A stretch of DNA of 64,000 nucleotides from Persephonella sp964519345 (GCA_964519345.1 CAZFKX010000003.1:29121-93120), one strand, 5' to 3'; shown: positions 27,023-36,120, counted from the first letter of the stretch. Notes: generated by a model from the letters alone, not told the origin. A program made the numbers and translations.

Positions 27023-27037
27023 CTCATCCTCTCCTTT

Positions 27038-27754
27038 TTAAGCTTTTCCTATCTCGTTACTTTTTTGTTCCATAGCATCAAGACTTCTCATAAGATTTCC
27101 ATAAATTTCAAACCTTCTCTGTGCATTGATTAGTTCTATCATTGATTCAATACCGTTTGTGTTGGACTGTTCCAGGAATCCCTGTTTTAAAGAAAATTCG
27201 GCTGTGATCTCCCGGCCTTCACCCTGATAGTAAGAATGTCCTACATGTCTTATGTTTTCGTAATTGACTATATTTATCTGGGCTATCAGTTTATCTTTCT
27301 GAAAGATTTCTCCCTTTTGATTTATTGTTAAATTTGATCTATCTTGAAGTTTTATTCTTTTGTTTTTGCTGTCAAGAAGGTAGTTGCCGTTTGGATCAAC
27401 AATATAACCTTCCCTATTTAAAAGGAAATGTCCTGATCTTGTTAAAAAAACGCCATTTTCAGTTTCTACTTTAAAAAAACCAGATCCAAATATAGCAACA
27501 TCAAGAGGATTTCCAGTATTTCTCAAAGCTCCCTGTGTCAGAATAACAGGCGTGTCCTGAAATCTTGGAAATACAAAGAGATGTTTTTTGTTTCCTTTAT
27601 TTTCTGGTATTGTCTGGCTCATTTCTCTCATTAGAAGTTTTTTGAAACCGGGTGTATTAACGTTTGCAAGATTGTTTGATACTGTATCAAGCTGTTCTAC
27701 AGCCCTTGCACCGCCTGAAGCAAGAATGTATATAGGCTGAAAATTGACTGCCAT
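27038..27754 (-). CDS. flgF: FlgF, proximal rod protein
   Basis: This second rod protein (238 residues) has 'VSNNLANVNTPGFKKLLMRE' and the C-terminal 'MIELINAQRRFEIYGNLMRS'. It is shorter and more divergent than the adjacent FlgG and begins 'MAVNFQPIYILASGGARAVE', typical of FlgF. It lies 50 bp after the end of fliN. Confidence 0.92.
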   Translation of the reverse strand: MAVNFQPIYILASGGARAVEQLDTVSNNLANVNTPGFKKLLMREMSQTIPENKGNKKHLFVFPRFQDTPVILTQGALRNTGNPLDVAIFGSGFFKVETENGVFLTRSGHFLLNREGYIVDPNGNYLLDSKNKRIKLQDRSNLTINQKGEIFQKDKLIAQINIVNYENIRHVGHSYYQGEGREITAEFSLKQGFLEQSNTNGIESMIELINAQRRFEIYGNLMRSLDAMEQKSNEIGKA

Positions 27755-27804
27755 TTTAACCGGCCTCTTGTTTTAGATTCTTTTCGGAGTTTGATTCGTT
27801 TACT

Positions 27805-28371
27805 TTATTCCTGTTCTTCCGTTAATAGTTTCATTCTTTCCTGAACCGTGATTATACTTGTTATCTTGATCCCAAAATGATCCTCAACGGTGTATAGTTC
27901 GCCTTTTGCTATAAGTTTACCGTTAACTTTAAGATCTACAGGCTGATTTATGAATTTATCAAGTTCAACGATATTGTTTGGATTTAGTTTTAATATCTCT
28001 TCAAGAGGTAGATGAGTGCTTCCTATCTCAACGGATACCTCCAGAGGGATATCCATCAGGAGATCTAACTTTTCCTGCTCAATACCTGTAGGTCTTTCAA
28101 TTTTTTTTATCTTTTCTTCTATTTTTTCGTTACTTTCAGCGGTCTGCTCCCACTCTTCTGCAGAAATTTCCTGATTAAATTCCTCTTTTTTATCCTCTGA
28201 CTGCTCAGCCATTTTTGCCCATTCTTCAGCCAGCTTTTCCTGATCCACTTCTTCAGATTCTGTTTCTTCTTTTTCTTCAGATTCAGCCATTTTTGCCCAT
28301 TCCTCTGCAAGAGCTTCCTGATCTATCTCTTCTTCTTTTTCTTCTTGATTCTTCTTTTCCTCTTCACCCAT
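27805..28371 (-). CDS. fliN: FliN, C-ring switch protein with triplicated N-terminal motif
   Basis: FliN forms the lower C-ring and takes part in switching and export docking. The SpoA domain covers about residues 103-180 ('LMDIPLEVSVEIGSTHLPLE', 'LIAKGELYTVEDHFGIKITS'). The acidic N-terminal tail holds three copies of a 15-residue unit (residues 16-30, 42-56, 65-79; consensus [IVF]-[DN]-Q-E-x-x-AEEW-x-x-x-AE). FliN proteins usually carry one such unit. I choose the ATG at 28371 (188 residues), which has AAGGAG 8 bp upstream, over an ATG at 28395 with no ribosome site. It overlaps the fliM stop by 8 bp. Confidence 0.93.
   Translation of the reverse strand: MGEEEKKNQEEKEEEIDQEALAEEWAKMAESEEKEETESEEVDQEKLAEEWAKMAEQSEDKKEEFNQEISAEEWEQTAESNEKIEEKIKKIERPTGIEQEKLDLLMDIPLEVSVEIGSTHLPLEEILKLNPNNIVELDKFINQPVDLKVNGKLIAKGELYTVEDHFGIKITSIITVQERMKLLTEEQE
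28135..28326 (-). repeat. Three in-frame tandem motif copies in fliN
   Basis: Copies lie at 28282-28326, 28204-28248 and 28135-28179. Copies 1 and 2 differ at only two of 15 residues, while copy 3 is more diverged (F-N-Q-E-I-S-AEEW-EQT-AE). The spacers are Glu/Lys/Ser-rich. Confidence 0.85.
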
Positions 28372-29335
28372 TTTCAGACTCCTTTTCTTCCTCATATACA
28401 GGTTCTACTATCATGGCAGCATACTTGTTATTAACCTTTCCAAGTTTTACGTTAAATTTATGTTTATCTTCAACATAAAGTCTGAATATCTCATCCTTTG
28501 TTACTCCAAGGTCTATCTCTGATCCTTCTTTCCAGTTCATAATTTCCCTTATTTTAAACTGCAGTTTTGCTATCTCCATCGTTAGCTTGAGATTCAATTT
28601 TCTTATTTTTTCGTCTAAATTTTTCTTCCATATAGGATCTTCAGATACTGAAACCTGTGTATATATTATCTCTTTTATTGGTAAAAACATGCTTTGGGGA
28701 AAGCAGAAGTAAAAGGGGGCTTCAAATCCGTCTATATCCATTCTGCATTCTACCACCACAACTTTTTCATTTGGAGAAACAATTTTGGCGAGATTTGGAT
28801 TTAACTCAATGGATCTAAGTTCAATAACAACAGGATAAATGCTGTTCCAAACAGATTCAAAAGATTTTAAAGCTGAGCTTACAAGATCCTCAACTATTTT
28901 AGTCTCTAATTTTGTAAATTCTCTTCCCTCTACTTTAAACGGTTTTGCGGGACCCCCAAATAAAACGCTTATTATTGTAAAGACAAGTCTTGAGTCTATT
29001 ATTAGTAGAGCATTTTCTTTTAATGGTCTTATAGTAAATATATTGTAACTTGATGGTAATGGTATTTTCAGCATAAATGTGTTGAATCTTGTTATATATA
29101 TATTTTCCCTCCAGACCATATTTATTCGGGGAGTTATCTTACGAACATCGTCCCTATATATCTTTATCCATCTTTCAAATATCATCTCAAGGCCGGGAAG
29201 ACCGCCCTTTTTTATATGCTCAACCTCGGAAAAATCAAATGGTGCTATCTCTGTTTTTATTTCTTCTTTTTTTTCTTCTTCTCCACCGCCCAATAAAGCG
29301 TCTATCTCTTCCTGAGATAGGAATTCTTCTGACAA
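28364..29335 (-). CDS. fliM: FliM, C-ring switch protein that binds CheY-P
   Basis: FliM receives phospho-CheY and transmits it to FliG. The 323-residue protein starts with the CheY-docking peptide 'FLSQEEIDALLGGG'. A CheC-like middle domain follows ('GGLPGLEMIFERWIKIYR'), then a C-terminal SpoA domain ('GSEIDLGVTKDEIFRLYVED'). The start codon is TTG at 29335, with TTAGGAGG 8 bp upstream. It lies 11 bp after fliG. Confidence 0.96.
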   Translation of the reverse strand: MSEEFLSQEEIDALLGGGEEEKKEEIKTEIAPFDFSEVEHIKKGGLPGLEMIFERWIKIYRDDVRKITPRINMVWRENIYITRFNTFMLKIPLPSSYNIFTIRPLKENALLIIDSRLVFTIISVLFGGPAKPFKVEGREFTKLETKIVEDLVSSALKSFESVWNSIYPVVIELRSIELNPNLAKIVSPNEKVVVVECRMDIDGFEAPFYFCFPQSMFLPIKEIIYTQVSVSEDPIWKKNLDEKIRKLNLKLTMEIAKLQFKIREIMNWKEGSEIDLGVTKDEIFRLYVEDKHKFNVKLGKVNNKYAAMIVEPVYEEEKESENG

Positions 29336-29346
29336 GATAAAGCCTC

Positions 29347-30372
29347 CTAAATTAGTTCTTCACCGGCTCCATACTCTATAACTCCTTTCTCTATAAGTCC
29401 TTTAATTGTTGCTATTATCTTTTTCCTTGCTTTTTCAACTTCAGATTTCTTTATTGGACCTAAAACTTCCATATCTTCCATAAACATCTGTGCTGCCCTT
29501 TTTGACATATTTGTCAGGAATTTGTCCATGATCTCCTGTGGTGCTCCTTTTAAAGCTACGAGAAGATCGTTCTTGTCAATAACTTTTAGAATTTCTATAA
29601 TGGCTCTATTGTCTAATTTAACTATATCCTCAAACTTAAACATCTTCTCTTCTATTGTTTCGGCAAGTGTTGGATTTTCTTTTCTAATCTCATCTAATAT
29701 TTCCTGTCCAAGCTCTTTTGGTAAGACATTAACAATCTCGGCAGCAATATCAACTCCACTTAATGTTTCCTCTTTCCCTGCACCTACTGTCAATAGTTCT
29801 TCTTCTATAGTGTCTGCAACGACTTTTATCATATCGCTTGATATCTTCTCGATAGCTGCTATTCTTTTTATTACCTCTTCCTGAATATTCGTTACTCCTA
29901 CTCTTTTTGGAAGATACTGAATAATGTCTGCTGCTTTTACTGGGTTTAACTGTGAAAGAATAAGGGCGATTACCTGAGGATGTTCATTTTGGATAATGCT
30001 TGCTACAAACTTTGGATCCATCTTTTCAAGTTCTCTAAATATTGCTTTGCCTTCCTCAACGGTTAAGGTCTCTGCAAGAAGTTTTTCAAGCTTATCGGGA
30101 GGAAGAGCTCTCTCAAGTATCTTTTTTAGATTATCAGGAGCTATTTTTAAAGGTGTTGCCTCTCTAAGTAGTTCATATGCTTCTTCAAGAATAGATTTTG
30201 CAACTTCTTTTGAAGGGGTTTCTATACTAAGTATCTGTTTGACTATCTTTTCTATCTCGTGTTCCTTGAGATGTTTGAATATATTTACTGTCGCTTCCTC
30301 TGGTAAAAGTGATAGTAGGATCGCTGCCTTTTCCGTACCTTTAAGATCTTTTTCCCTTTTTTCCTGCGGCAA
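29347..30372 (-). CDS. fliG: FliG, rotor torque protein
   Basis: FliG couples the MS ring to the stator. The 341 residues contain the N-terminal domain ('TEKAAILLSLLPEEATVNIF'), the middle-domain EHPQ motif at residues 130-133, and a C-terminal charged torque helix region ('KMFKFEDIVKLDNRAIIEIL'). The start is TTG at 30372 with AAGGA upstream; no in-frame ATG is near. fliG here sits with fliM/fliN rather than between fliF and fliH. Confidence 0.97.
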   Translation of the reverse strand: MPQEKREKDLKGTEKAAILLSLLPEEATVNIFKHLKEHEIEKIVKQILSIETPSKEVAKSILEEAYELLREATPLKIAPDNLKKILERALPPDKLEKLLAETLTVEEGKAIFRELEKMDPKFVASIIQNEHPQVIALILSQLNPVKAADIIQYLPKRVGVTNIQEEVIKRIAAIEKISSDMIKVVADTIEEELLTVGAGKEETLSGVDIAAEIVNVLPKELGQEILDEIRKENPTLAETIEEKMFKFEDIVKLDNRAIIEILKVIDKNDLLVALKGAPQEIMDKFLTNMSKRAAQMFMEDMEVLGPIKKSEVEKARKKIIATIKGLIEKGVIEYGAGEELI

Positions 30373-30373
30373 T

Positions 30374-31024
30374 TTATTTTCCTTTTAAAATTATTTTTTC
30401 TGCAGTTCTAACATATCCATTTATAACAAAATTAATAAGATTAATATTTGTTTTAATAATTTTTGCTCTGATAATATGGTAACCGTATTCCTCTTTTATA
30501 TCCACAACATTAATATCAAATTTAACGTTTTCTTCTAAACTTTCAACAATGCATCTGTCGTTTTTTTCTAAATTACTGTGAAGTTTTGTAAGTATTTTTA
30601 ATCCAGATCTGCTGACTTCAATAATACATGCATCTTCTGTAATTGGATTTTCATCTTTCTTTATCCTGTATTTTCCGAGATCTTCACAGCAGAAACTAAA
30701 TCTATGAAATCTTCTTTTTTCCCTGTATATTGATTTTCTGTCCAGACTCACAGTATATATTCCGTCTGAATTCTCTTTGATATAACCTTTTATAACAAAA
30801 ATAGATCCGTCTTTTTTTAAGTATATTTTCATTTCTTTTACAAAAGGTAAAATTTCGTTTATCTGGTAGGGATTAAGATTTTTTATAAGTACTGTGTCAT
30901 TTTCTTCTTTTTCAGCCTCAAAACTGAAAAGAGCTTTAAACTGTACTCTTATATTCCTTTTTTCACAACTTCTCTTTATCTCAAACTCTCCAAGATACCT
31001 TTTTCCTGGAATAATTTCATACAT
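30374..31024 (-). CDS. PilZ-domain protein (YcgR-like), probable c-di-GMP flagellar brake
   Basis: The 216-residue protein has an N-terminal domain (about 1-110) resembling the YcgR N domain. A PilZ domain follows, with the c-di-GMP binding arginine motif RRFHR and a second motif 'IEVSRSGLKI', where Glu replaces the usual Asp/Asn of [DN]xSxxG. YcgR-type proteins bind c-di-GMP and slow or bias the motor through FliG/FliM. It lies directly upstream of fliG (1-bp gap). The ATG at 31024 with AAGGTGG upstream is preferred over a TTG at 31051. It overlaps the upstream receptor gene by 8 bp. Confidence 0.78.
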   Translation of the reverse strand: MYEIIPGKRYLGEFEIKRSCEKRNIRVQFKALFSFEAEKEENDTVLIKNLNPYQINEILPFVKEMKIYLKKDGSIFVIKGYIKENSDGIYTVSLDRKSIYREKRRFHRFSFCCEDLGKYRIKKDENPITEDACIIEVSRSGLKILTKLHSNLEKNDRCIVESLEENVKFDINVVDIKEEYGYHIIRAKIIKTNINLINFVINGYVRTAEKIILKGK

Positions 31025-32813
31025 TCTTTCCACCTTGAAGATTTTTTTCAAGTTCAGTCAAATCGTCCATAAATTTGGTTATAAGTTCTTTAGTGATTTT
31101 CAGATTTTTGTCTATATCTCTTCCTTCAATAACCATTTTTACAGCATGTTCTATCTGCTCAACAGTATTTAGTATGTTATTGTATATTAAAGAGATCTGA
31201 TCGTTTTCATCTGCTAAATCTTTAAGTTCTTTATTTATCCATTCATAAAACATACTTTCTGTAAATGGATAATACTTTTTTTCTTCAAACATTATAGGTA
31301 TATGGGATATCCACTCTGATATTAGAAATCTACCCTTTTCTACTACAGCTATATTACCCAGATTGAATCTTGAGATCTCATTTTCAACACTGTTAATAAC
31401 ATTTTTAGTGTTGTATATACTATTTTCAAGCTCCTTAAAAACTGTACTGAAATTTTCAACGCTTCTATTCATCTCTAAAATATGATTTTTGACTGTATTT
31501 ACAGCTTCTTCCTGTTCGCCTATTAGTGTTGATATTTCCTCAGATAAATCTGCAACTTCCCTTATCTGATTTTTTATTGTATTAATACTTTCACTTGATT
31601 GAGACATTGATTTTCTAACCTTTAAAGCCTTATCGGATTTTTCTTCCAAAAGGTAGGCGAGTGATACCATAGATTTTGATATGCTTTTTATTATTCCTTC
31701 TATCTCCTCTGTTGACTGCATCGCTCTTATGGCAAGGGATCTAACTTCATCTGCAACAACAGCAAATCCTTTTCCGTGTTCTCCTGCTCTTGCTGCCTCA
31801 ATAGCAGCGTTTAAGGCGAGTAGATCTATCTGATCGGCAATATATTTTATGCTTTCTACAACCTCCTGTATTTTAGCTGATTGATCTTTTAGAATATTTA
31901 TACTTTCGCGAAGTGATATAACATCGTCTGCAAGTTTTTGAACTTCTTCAATTGAGGAAACAATAGTATCTGAACCGGCAACAGCTTTTTTTTCAACGTC
32001 TTTTACGGTAGTGTAAACATTTTTTACATGATTGCTTACGTTATCTATTGATACAGATAGGATCTCAAGAGACATCCCAAGATCAAGTGATTTTCTGTGT
32101 ATTTTGTCATTTTTTTCTTTTGTTTCTATTAAATCAGTAATGAGAAATGAGGTGTCTTTAGATATATTGCCTGAGAGTTTCATAATGTCTGTGAAAGTAT
32201 TTCTTATCCAGCTTATAAATCTGTCAAACTTTTCGCCTAATTTCCCAAGTTCATCTCTGCTGTTTATTGAAAGTTTCTGATTCAGATCTCCGTTCTGTAT
32301 TTTATCCATGATATGGATCATTCTGTTTATAGGACGAACTACTGCTCTGTAAGTTGTAAACGATCCTATTCCTATTACTATTAAACTGAATAATGGTATT
32401 AATACGACTACTGTTGAGGCTGTTGATATTACTCTTTCTTTTTTTCTTTCTAAATCTAATATTTCCCGATTTAGCCTGTCTTCAACATTTTTAAGTATTA
32501 TCGGGATCTTTTCTATGTCTTCATCCTTTTTAATTTTAGATATTCTGGATAGCACTATATTTTTAATCCTTGTACTATCTAAAGATTTAAGACTTTCATT
32601 TAACTGTTTTAAAAATTTTTCTTTATCAATATAAACCCCGTATTCGGCTATCTTTTTGAAAGTTTTTATACTGTTGTAATATTTTTTTGCTACATCAAGT
32701 TCGTTCTGTATTTTTCTATACTCACTTATTTTTTTGTGAACATACTCTGTCAGAAAAAATATTATTAAAACTTCAAGAACAAGAGAGACTATAAGCTTTG
32801 ATTTTATACTCAT
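31017..32813 (-). CDS. Methyl-accepting chemotaxis receptor, membrane type, degenerate CZB tail
   Basis: The 598-residue receptor has membrane helices at about 7-22 and 132-155, and a short sensor region between them (about 110 residues). A HAMP domain ('VVRPINRMIHIMDKIQNGDL') is followed by a signalling coiled coil with the canonical tip ('DLLALNAAIEAARAGEHGKG'). After about residue 500 it has an extra helical region. This region resembles a CZB domain in layout ('WISHIP', 'YEWINKE') but lacks most of the expected zinc ligands. It precedes the PilZ gene and follows a second receptor by 2 bp. Confidence 0.92.
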   Translation of the reverse strand: MSIKSKLIVSLVLEVLIIFFLTEYVHKKISEYRKIQNELDVAKKYYNSIKTFKKIAEYGVYIDKEKFLKQLNESLKSLDSTRIKNIVLSRISKIKKDEDIEKIPIILKNVEDRLNREILDLERKKERVISTASTVVVLIPLFSLIVIGIGSFTTYRAVVRPINRMIHIMDKIQNGDLNQKLSINSRDELGKLGEKFDRFISWIRNTFTDIMKLSGNISKDTSFLITDLIETKEKNDKIHRKSLDLGMSLEILSVSIDNVSNHVKNVYTTVKDVEKKAVAGSDTIVSSIEEVQKLADDVISLRESINILKDQSAKIQEVVESIKYIADQIDLLALNAAIEAARAGEHGKGFAVVADEVRSLAIRAMQSTEEIEGIIKSISKSMVSLAYLLEEKSDKALKVRKSMSQSSESINTIKNQIREVADLSEEISTLIGEQEEAVNTVKNHILEMNRSVENFSTVFKELENSIYNTKNVINSVENEISRFNLGNIAVVEKGRFLISEWISHIPIMFEEKKYYPFTESMFYEWINKELKDLADENDQISLIYNNILNTVEQIEHAVKMVIEGRDIDKNLKITKELITKFMDDLTELEKNLQGGKNV

Positions 32814-32815
32814 TT

Positions 32816-34720
32816 TTAGATCTCGCCACTGTAACTGCTTTCTTTTGTTTTGGAAGAAATTATCCTGTAGATTTTTATGAGAAATCCAACAAGCTCTTTG
32901 GAAAGATTTATCATCTGACCTATTTTTAGATAAGCCTCGTCAATCTTGCCTTCATTGAAGAGCTTAACTGCTTCATTTCCGGCTGAATGGAGTTCTATAT
33001 GAGCTTTTTCCATATTTCTGAAAAGTTCTAACGCTTCCTCGCCGTACTTTGCTATATCTTTAATACCTTCTGAATAGTACCATTTTCCAAGTTCGCACTG
33101 GGTGTGATCAACAAAGTTAAATCCTCCTTTACCTTCAATTGCTCTGAAAACATTTTGCATAAACTTTCCGTGATCAATAATTTTTGTCAATAGATCTACA
33201 GCATCTCCTTCTTTAAGTTTAGAGAGTAAATTCCATGCCTCTTCACCGTTATGGAATGTTCTCTCAGCAATCTCGTCAATCTCTTCAGATATGGAGACAA
33301 TCTCATTAACTACATCTAAAAATGCATTTGCATGTTCTGAAACCGTTTTTATAACCTGAGACTGTTCTTCTGTTGCAGCTGTCTGTCTTGCTATCATATC
33401 GGTTATTTTCTCTCCCTCTTCCTTAATTTTCTGGAATATAGATGTTATCTCTGTTGAGAACTCAACACCTTCTTTTACAATATTTGTTGCTTTACTTACT
33501 TCTCTTTCTGTTTTTTCCATTTCATTCACAATACCTGATATGACGTTCCTTATCTCATTTGCACTTTTTGATGTTTTCTCTGCAAGCTTTCTTACTTCAT
33601 CAGCAACAACAGCAAATCCTCTTCCAACTTCCCCTGCTCTGGCTGCCTCAATAGCAGCATTTAAAGCTAAAAGATTTGTCTGTTCTGTAATTTCAAGGAT
33701 AACGTCAAGTATATGCTCTATACCGCTTATTCTCTTTTTAAGTTCCATTGTTGAATCTGACAGTTGATTCATAACCTGAACTGACTGTTTTATGTTTGAT
33801 ACAGATTTTTCTATTGATTGAGAACCTTTTTCAACAAGGCTGTTTATACTTTCCTGTGTGTTTTGAACCTCCATTATTGAACTTGCAAGATCTGAAACAG
33901 CCATGCTTATCTGTTCTACAGAATTAACCATATCTTCAAGCTCTTCTTTGAAAGTTTTTATCTTAGATCTAAGTTTAAAAGATCCTCCATTTGTCAATGA
34001 CGTCTCAAAAATAACCGAAGCTATCTCAGGGGATGCTTCAAAAAACACTCTGTCTATATACCTGTCAGAGGTTACATCTCTCCATGATGAAGCGTAACCA
34101 ACGATGTTTCCGTCAGAATCTGTTACAACAAATCTGTTTGATTCTATAACGAAATTTCCGATATTGATATCGGCATTTTTCTTAACCTCACCAGGCTTTA
34201 GATTTTTAAGAAGCTGTTTTATTCTTTCAGGATTTTTGTGGAATTTATGTATGGATATGCCAAGCGGATTATCCCAGTTTATCTCATAACCAAATGTTTT
34301 ATTTATCTCGTCCCCTAACTGCTTTAAGATCTCTCTTCCTTTCTTGTTTATGTATATAAGTTCGTTTCCTTCTTTACCCTCTTTAAAATCTGTTGACGCG
34401 ATAAATATACCTTCTTCCTGAAGCTGGTCAAGTATCTTCCAACCTTCATGAGCTTTATCTTTTAACTGTTTAAGTTGTTGCTGTATATTTGTTATCTCCA
34501 TTTCCATCTTTTTTGCAATATCATCTTTTTGCTTAATCTCTTCCTGTAGTTTTTCCACCTGGGTGCTTTTATTCTTTAGCTCTTCCTCAAGCTGGTTTAC
34601 CTCGCTGTTTTTTAACTGAACAGCTTCCTCAAGCTGTGCTATATATTCGTTTTTCTTTTCAAGTTCTTCTTTTAACTGATCAACGATCTTATAAACTTCT
34701 TTACAGCCAAATAGACCCAT
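32816..34720 (-). CDS. Soluble PAS-MCP-CZB chemotaxis receptor
   Basis: The 634-residue protein has no membrane helix. In order it has an N-terminal coiled coil (about 8-90) and a PAS-like domain (about 95-220; 'ISIHKFHKNPERIKQLL', 'VGYASSWRDVTSDRYI'). An MCP signalling domain ('NLLALNAAIEAARAGEVGRG') and a C-terminal CZB domain follow. The CZB shows the three-His-one-Cys set expected for zinc: His517, Cys542 (in HTQCELGKW), His574 and His578. Soluble CZB receptors (for example TlpD of Helicobacter) sense zinc- or oxidant-linked signals at the pole or in the cytoplasm. It sits 31 bp after cheY. Confidence 0.93.
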   Translation of the reverse strand: MGLFGCKEVYKIVDQLKEELEKKNEYIAQLEEAVQLKNSEVNQLEEELKNKSTQVEKLQEEIKQKDDIAKKMEMEITNIQQQLKQLKDKAHEGWKILDQLQEEGIFIASTDFKEGKEGNELIYINKKGREILKQLGDEINKTFGYEINWDNPLGISIHKFHKNPERIKQLLKNLKPGEVKKNADINIGNFVIESNRFVVTDSDGNIVGYASSWRDVTSDRYIDRVFFEASPEIASVIFETSLTNGGSFKLRSKIKTFKEELEDMVNSVEQISMAVSDLASSIMEVQNTQESINSLVEKGSQSIEKSVSNIKQSVQVMNQLSDSTMELKKRISGIEHILDVILEITEQTNLLALNAAIEAARAGEVGRGFAVVADEVRKLAEKTSKSANEIRNVISGIVNEMEKTEREVSKATNIVKEGVEFSTEITSIFQKIKEEGEKITDMIARQTAATEEQSQVIKTVSEHANAFLDVVNEIVSISEEIDEIAERTFHNGEEAWNLLSKLKEGDAVDLLTKIIDHGKFMQNVFRAIEGKGGFNFVDHTQCELGKWYYSEGIKDIAKYGEEALELFRNMEKAHIELHSAGNEAVKLFNEGKIDEAYLKIGQMINLSKELVGFLIKIYRIISSKTKESSYSGEI

Positions 34721-34751
34721 TCCTATAACCTCCTGATCTGTTTAACAGATG

Positions 34752-35147
34752 TTATTTTTTTAATGCTGAAAATATTTTTTCTATCTTTTCCTTTAAAACT
34801 TCTGCTGTAAAAGGTTTTACTATATAGTTGTTAACGCCTGCTTTAATTGCAAGTAATACGTTCTCTTTTTTAGCTTCTGCTGTTACCATAAGGACAGGAA
34901 GATGTTTAAGCTGTGGATCTTTTCTTATCTCCTGAACAAGCTCAAGTCCTGTCATATTCGGCATATTCCAGTCTGTTATAACAAAATCGTAACTGCCTGA
35001 TCTGAGCTTCTGTAGAGCGACTTTGCCATCCTCTGCTTCGTCTATATTTTTAAAACCGAGCTGATCTAAAAGACCTTTTATAATCTTTCTCATTGTGGCC
35101 ATATCGTCAACAACAAGTATTTTTATATTTCTGTCAGGTAAAGCCAT
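34752..35147 (-). CDS. cheY: CheY, chemotaxis response regulator
   Basis: A single receiver domain of 131 residues with the acidic pair (VVDDMA), phospho-acceptor Asp59 (VITDWNMPN), Thr in 'VTAEA' and Lys in 'VKPF'. CheY-P binds the FliM N-terminal peptide to change rotation. It lies 10 bp after cheV in the che part of the block. Confidence 0.97.
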   Translation of the reverse strand: MALPDRNIKILVVDDMATMRKIIKGLLDQLGFKNIDEAEDGKVALQKLRSGSYDFVITDWNMPNMTGLELVQEIRKDPQLKHLPVLMVTAEAKKENVLLAIKAGVNNYIVKPFTAEVLKEKIEKIFSALKK

Positions 35148-35157
35148 TTAAATCCTC

Positions 35158-36120
35158 CTATTTTTTTATTGCATATTTATGAACGAGTTTAAGAAGATCT
35201 GGTGCGTCAAATTTGACAAGATGCGCGTCGGCGTTTACGTATTTGGCTTTATCTACTGTTGCCTTATCGCTTAAAGACGTATTTATAATTACAGGTATTT
35301 TGCTGAACTCAGGATGCTCTTTTATCTTTCTTGTAAATGTAAGTCCGTCCATCCCAGGCATTTCAATGTCCGATACAATTAACTGTACATAATCTGTTAT
35401 ATCTTTTCCCTCTTCTGAGGCTTGTTCTAACAGCTTGTTTAGGATATCAAGACCTTCAAGACCGCTTTTTGCTTCTATAACCTGGTGTCCATCTTTTTCG
35501 AGAATTCCTTTTATTATCTTTCTCGCTACAGGGCTGTCGTCAAGAATAAGTATTCTATAATGTCCAGTTCTTTCAACTTCTTCCTCAGATATATGTTCGT
35601 CTATTCCAAATATCTTGATCATTCCAAGTTCGTCAAGGATTCCTTCAAAATCGAGTAAAAGCAGAAGGTTTCCATCCTCTATCTCTATAACACCTACAAT
35701 CTTTCCACCTAATCTCTCCTCAATGCTTGGCGGTGGTTTTCTTATATCAGCCCATTTTATCCTTCTTATCCTTTTTGCTTCGTGAACGATAACGCCGACT
35801 ATCTCTCTCAAAAATTCCATGACTATAACGTATTTTCCTGCTTTTTCTGGTTCTTTTATTTTCATCCATTTTGCAAGATTAACTATTGGAACAACTTCTC
35901 CCCTAATCTTTGCGATTCCTTCAACCTCTGGTGGTGAGCCGGGGGATTTAACTATAGGGCTTGGTTTTCTTATAACCTCCCTTACTTTGGCAACATTAAC
36001 CCCAAGTATCCATTCGTATATATCGCCATTATCCATCTCTTCAAACATTCTGAAATCGATTATCTCAAGCTCGTTTGCTCCTGTTTCAAGTATTTTTGGT
36101 AAGAAATCTTTTTTACTCAT
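35158..36120 (-). CDS. cheV: CheV, CheW-receiver fusion adaptor
   Basis: The 320-residue protein has a CheW-like coupling domain (about 1-170; 'EGIAKIRGEVVPIVNLAKWM') fused to a receiver domain (from about 195). The receiver has 'RILILDDSPVARKII' and the phospho-Asp region 'LIVSDIEMPGMDGL'. CheV couples receptors to CheA and is thought to aid adaptation or act as a phosphate sink. It lies between cheW and cheY. Confidence 0.96.
   Translation of the reverse strand: MSKKDFLPKILETGANELEIIDFRMFEEMDNGDIYEWILGVNVAKVREVIRKPSPIVKSPGSPPEVEGIAKIRGEVVPIVNLAKWMKIKEPEKAGKYVIVMEFLREIVGVIVHEAKRIRRIKWADIRKPPPSIEERLGGKIVGVIEIEDGNLLLLLDFEGILDELGMIKIFGIDEHISEEEVERTGHYRILILDDSPVARKIIKGILEKDGHQVIEAKSGLEGLDILNKLLEQASEEGKDITDYVQLIVSDIEMPGMDGLTFTRKIKEHPEFSKIPVIINTSLSDKATVDKAKYVNADAHLVKFDAPDLLKLVHKYAIKK

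Noticed and set aside
27780..27805. Sigma-28-like TAAA...CCGAAAAG on the minus strand between fliN and flgF
   Set aside because: The spacing is far too short and the -10 match is poor; likely chance in AT-rich DNA.
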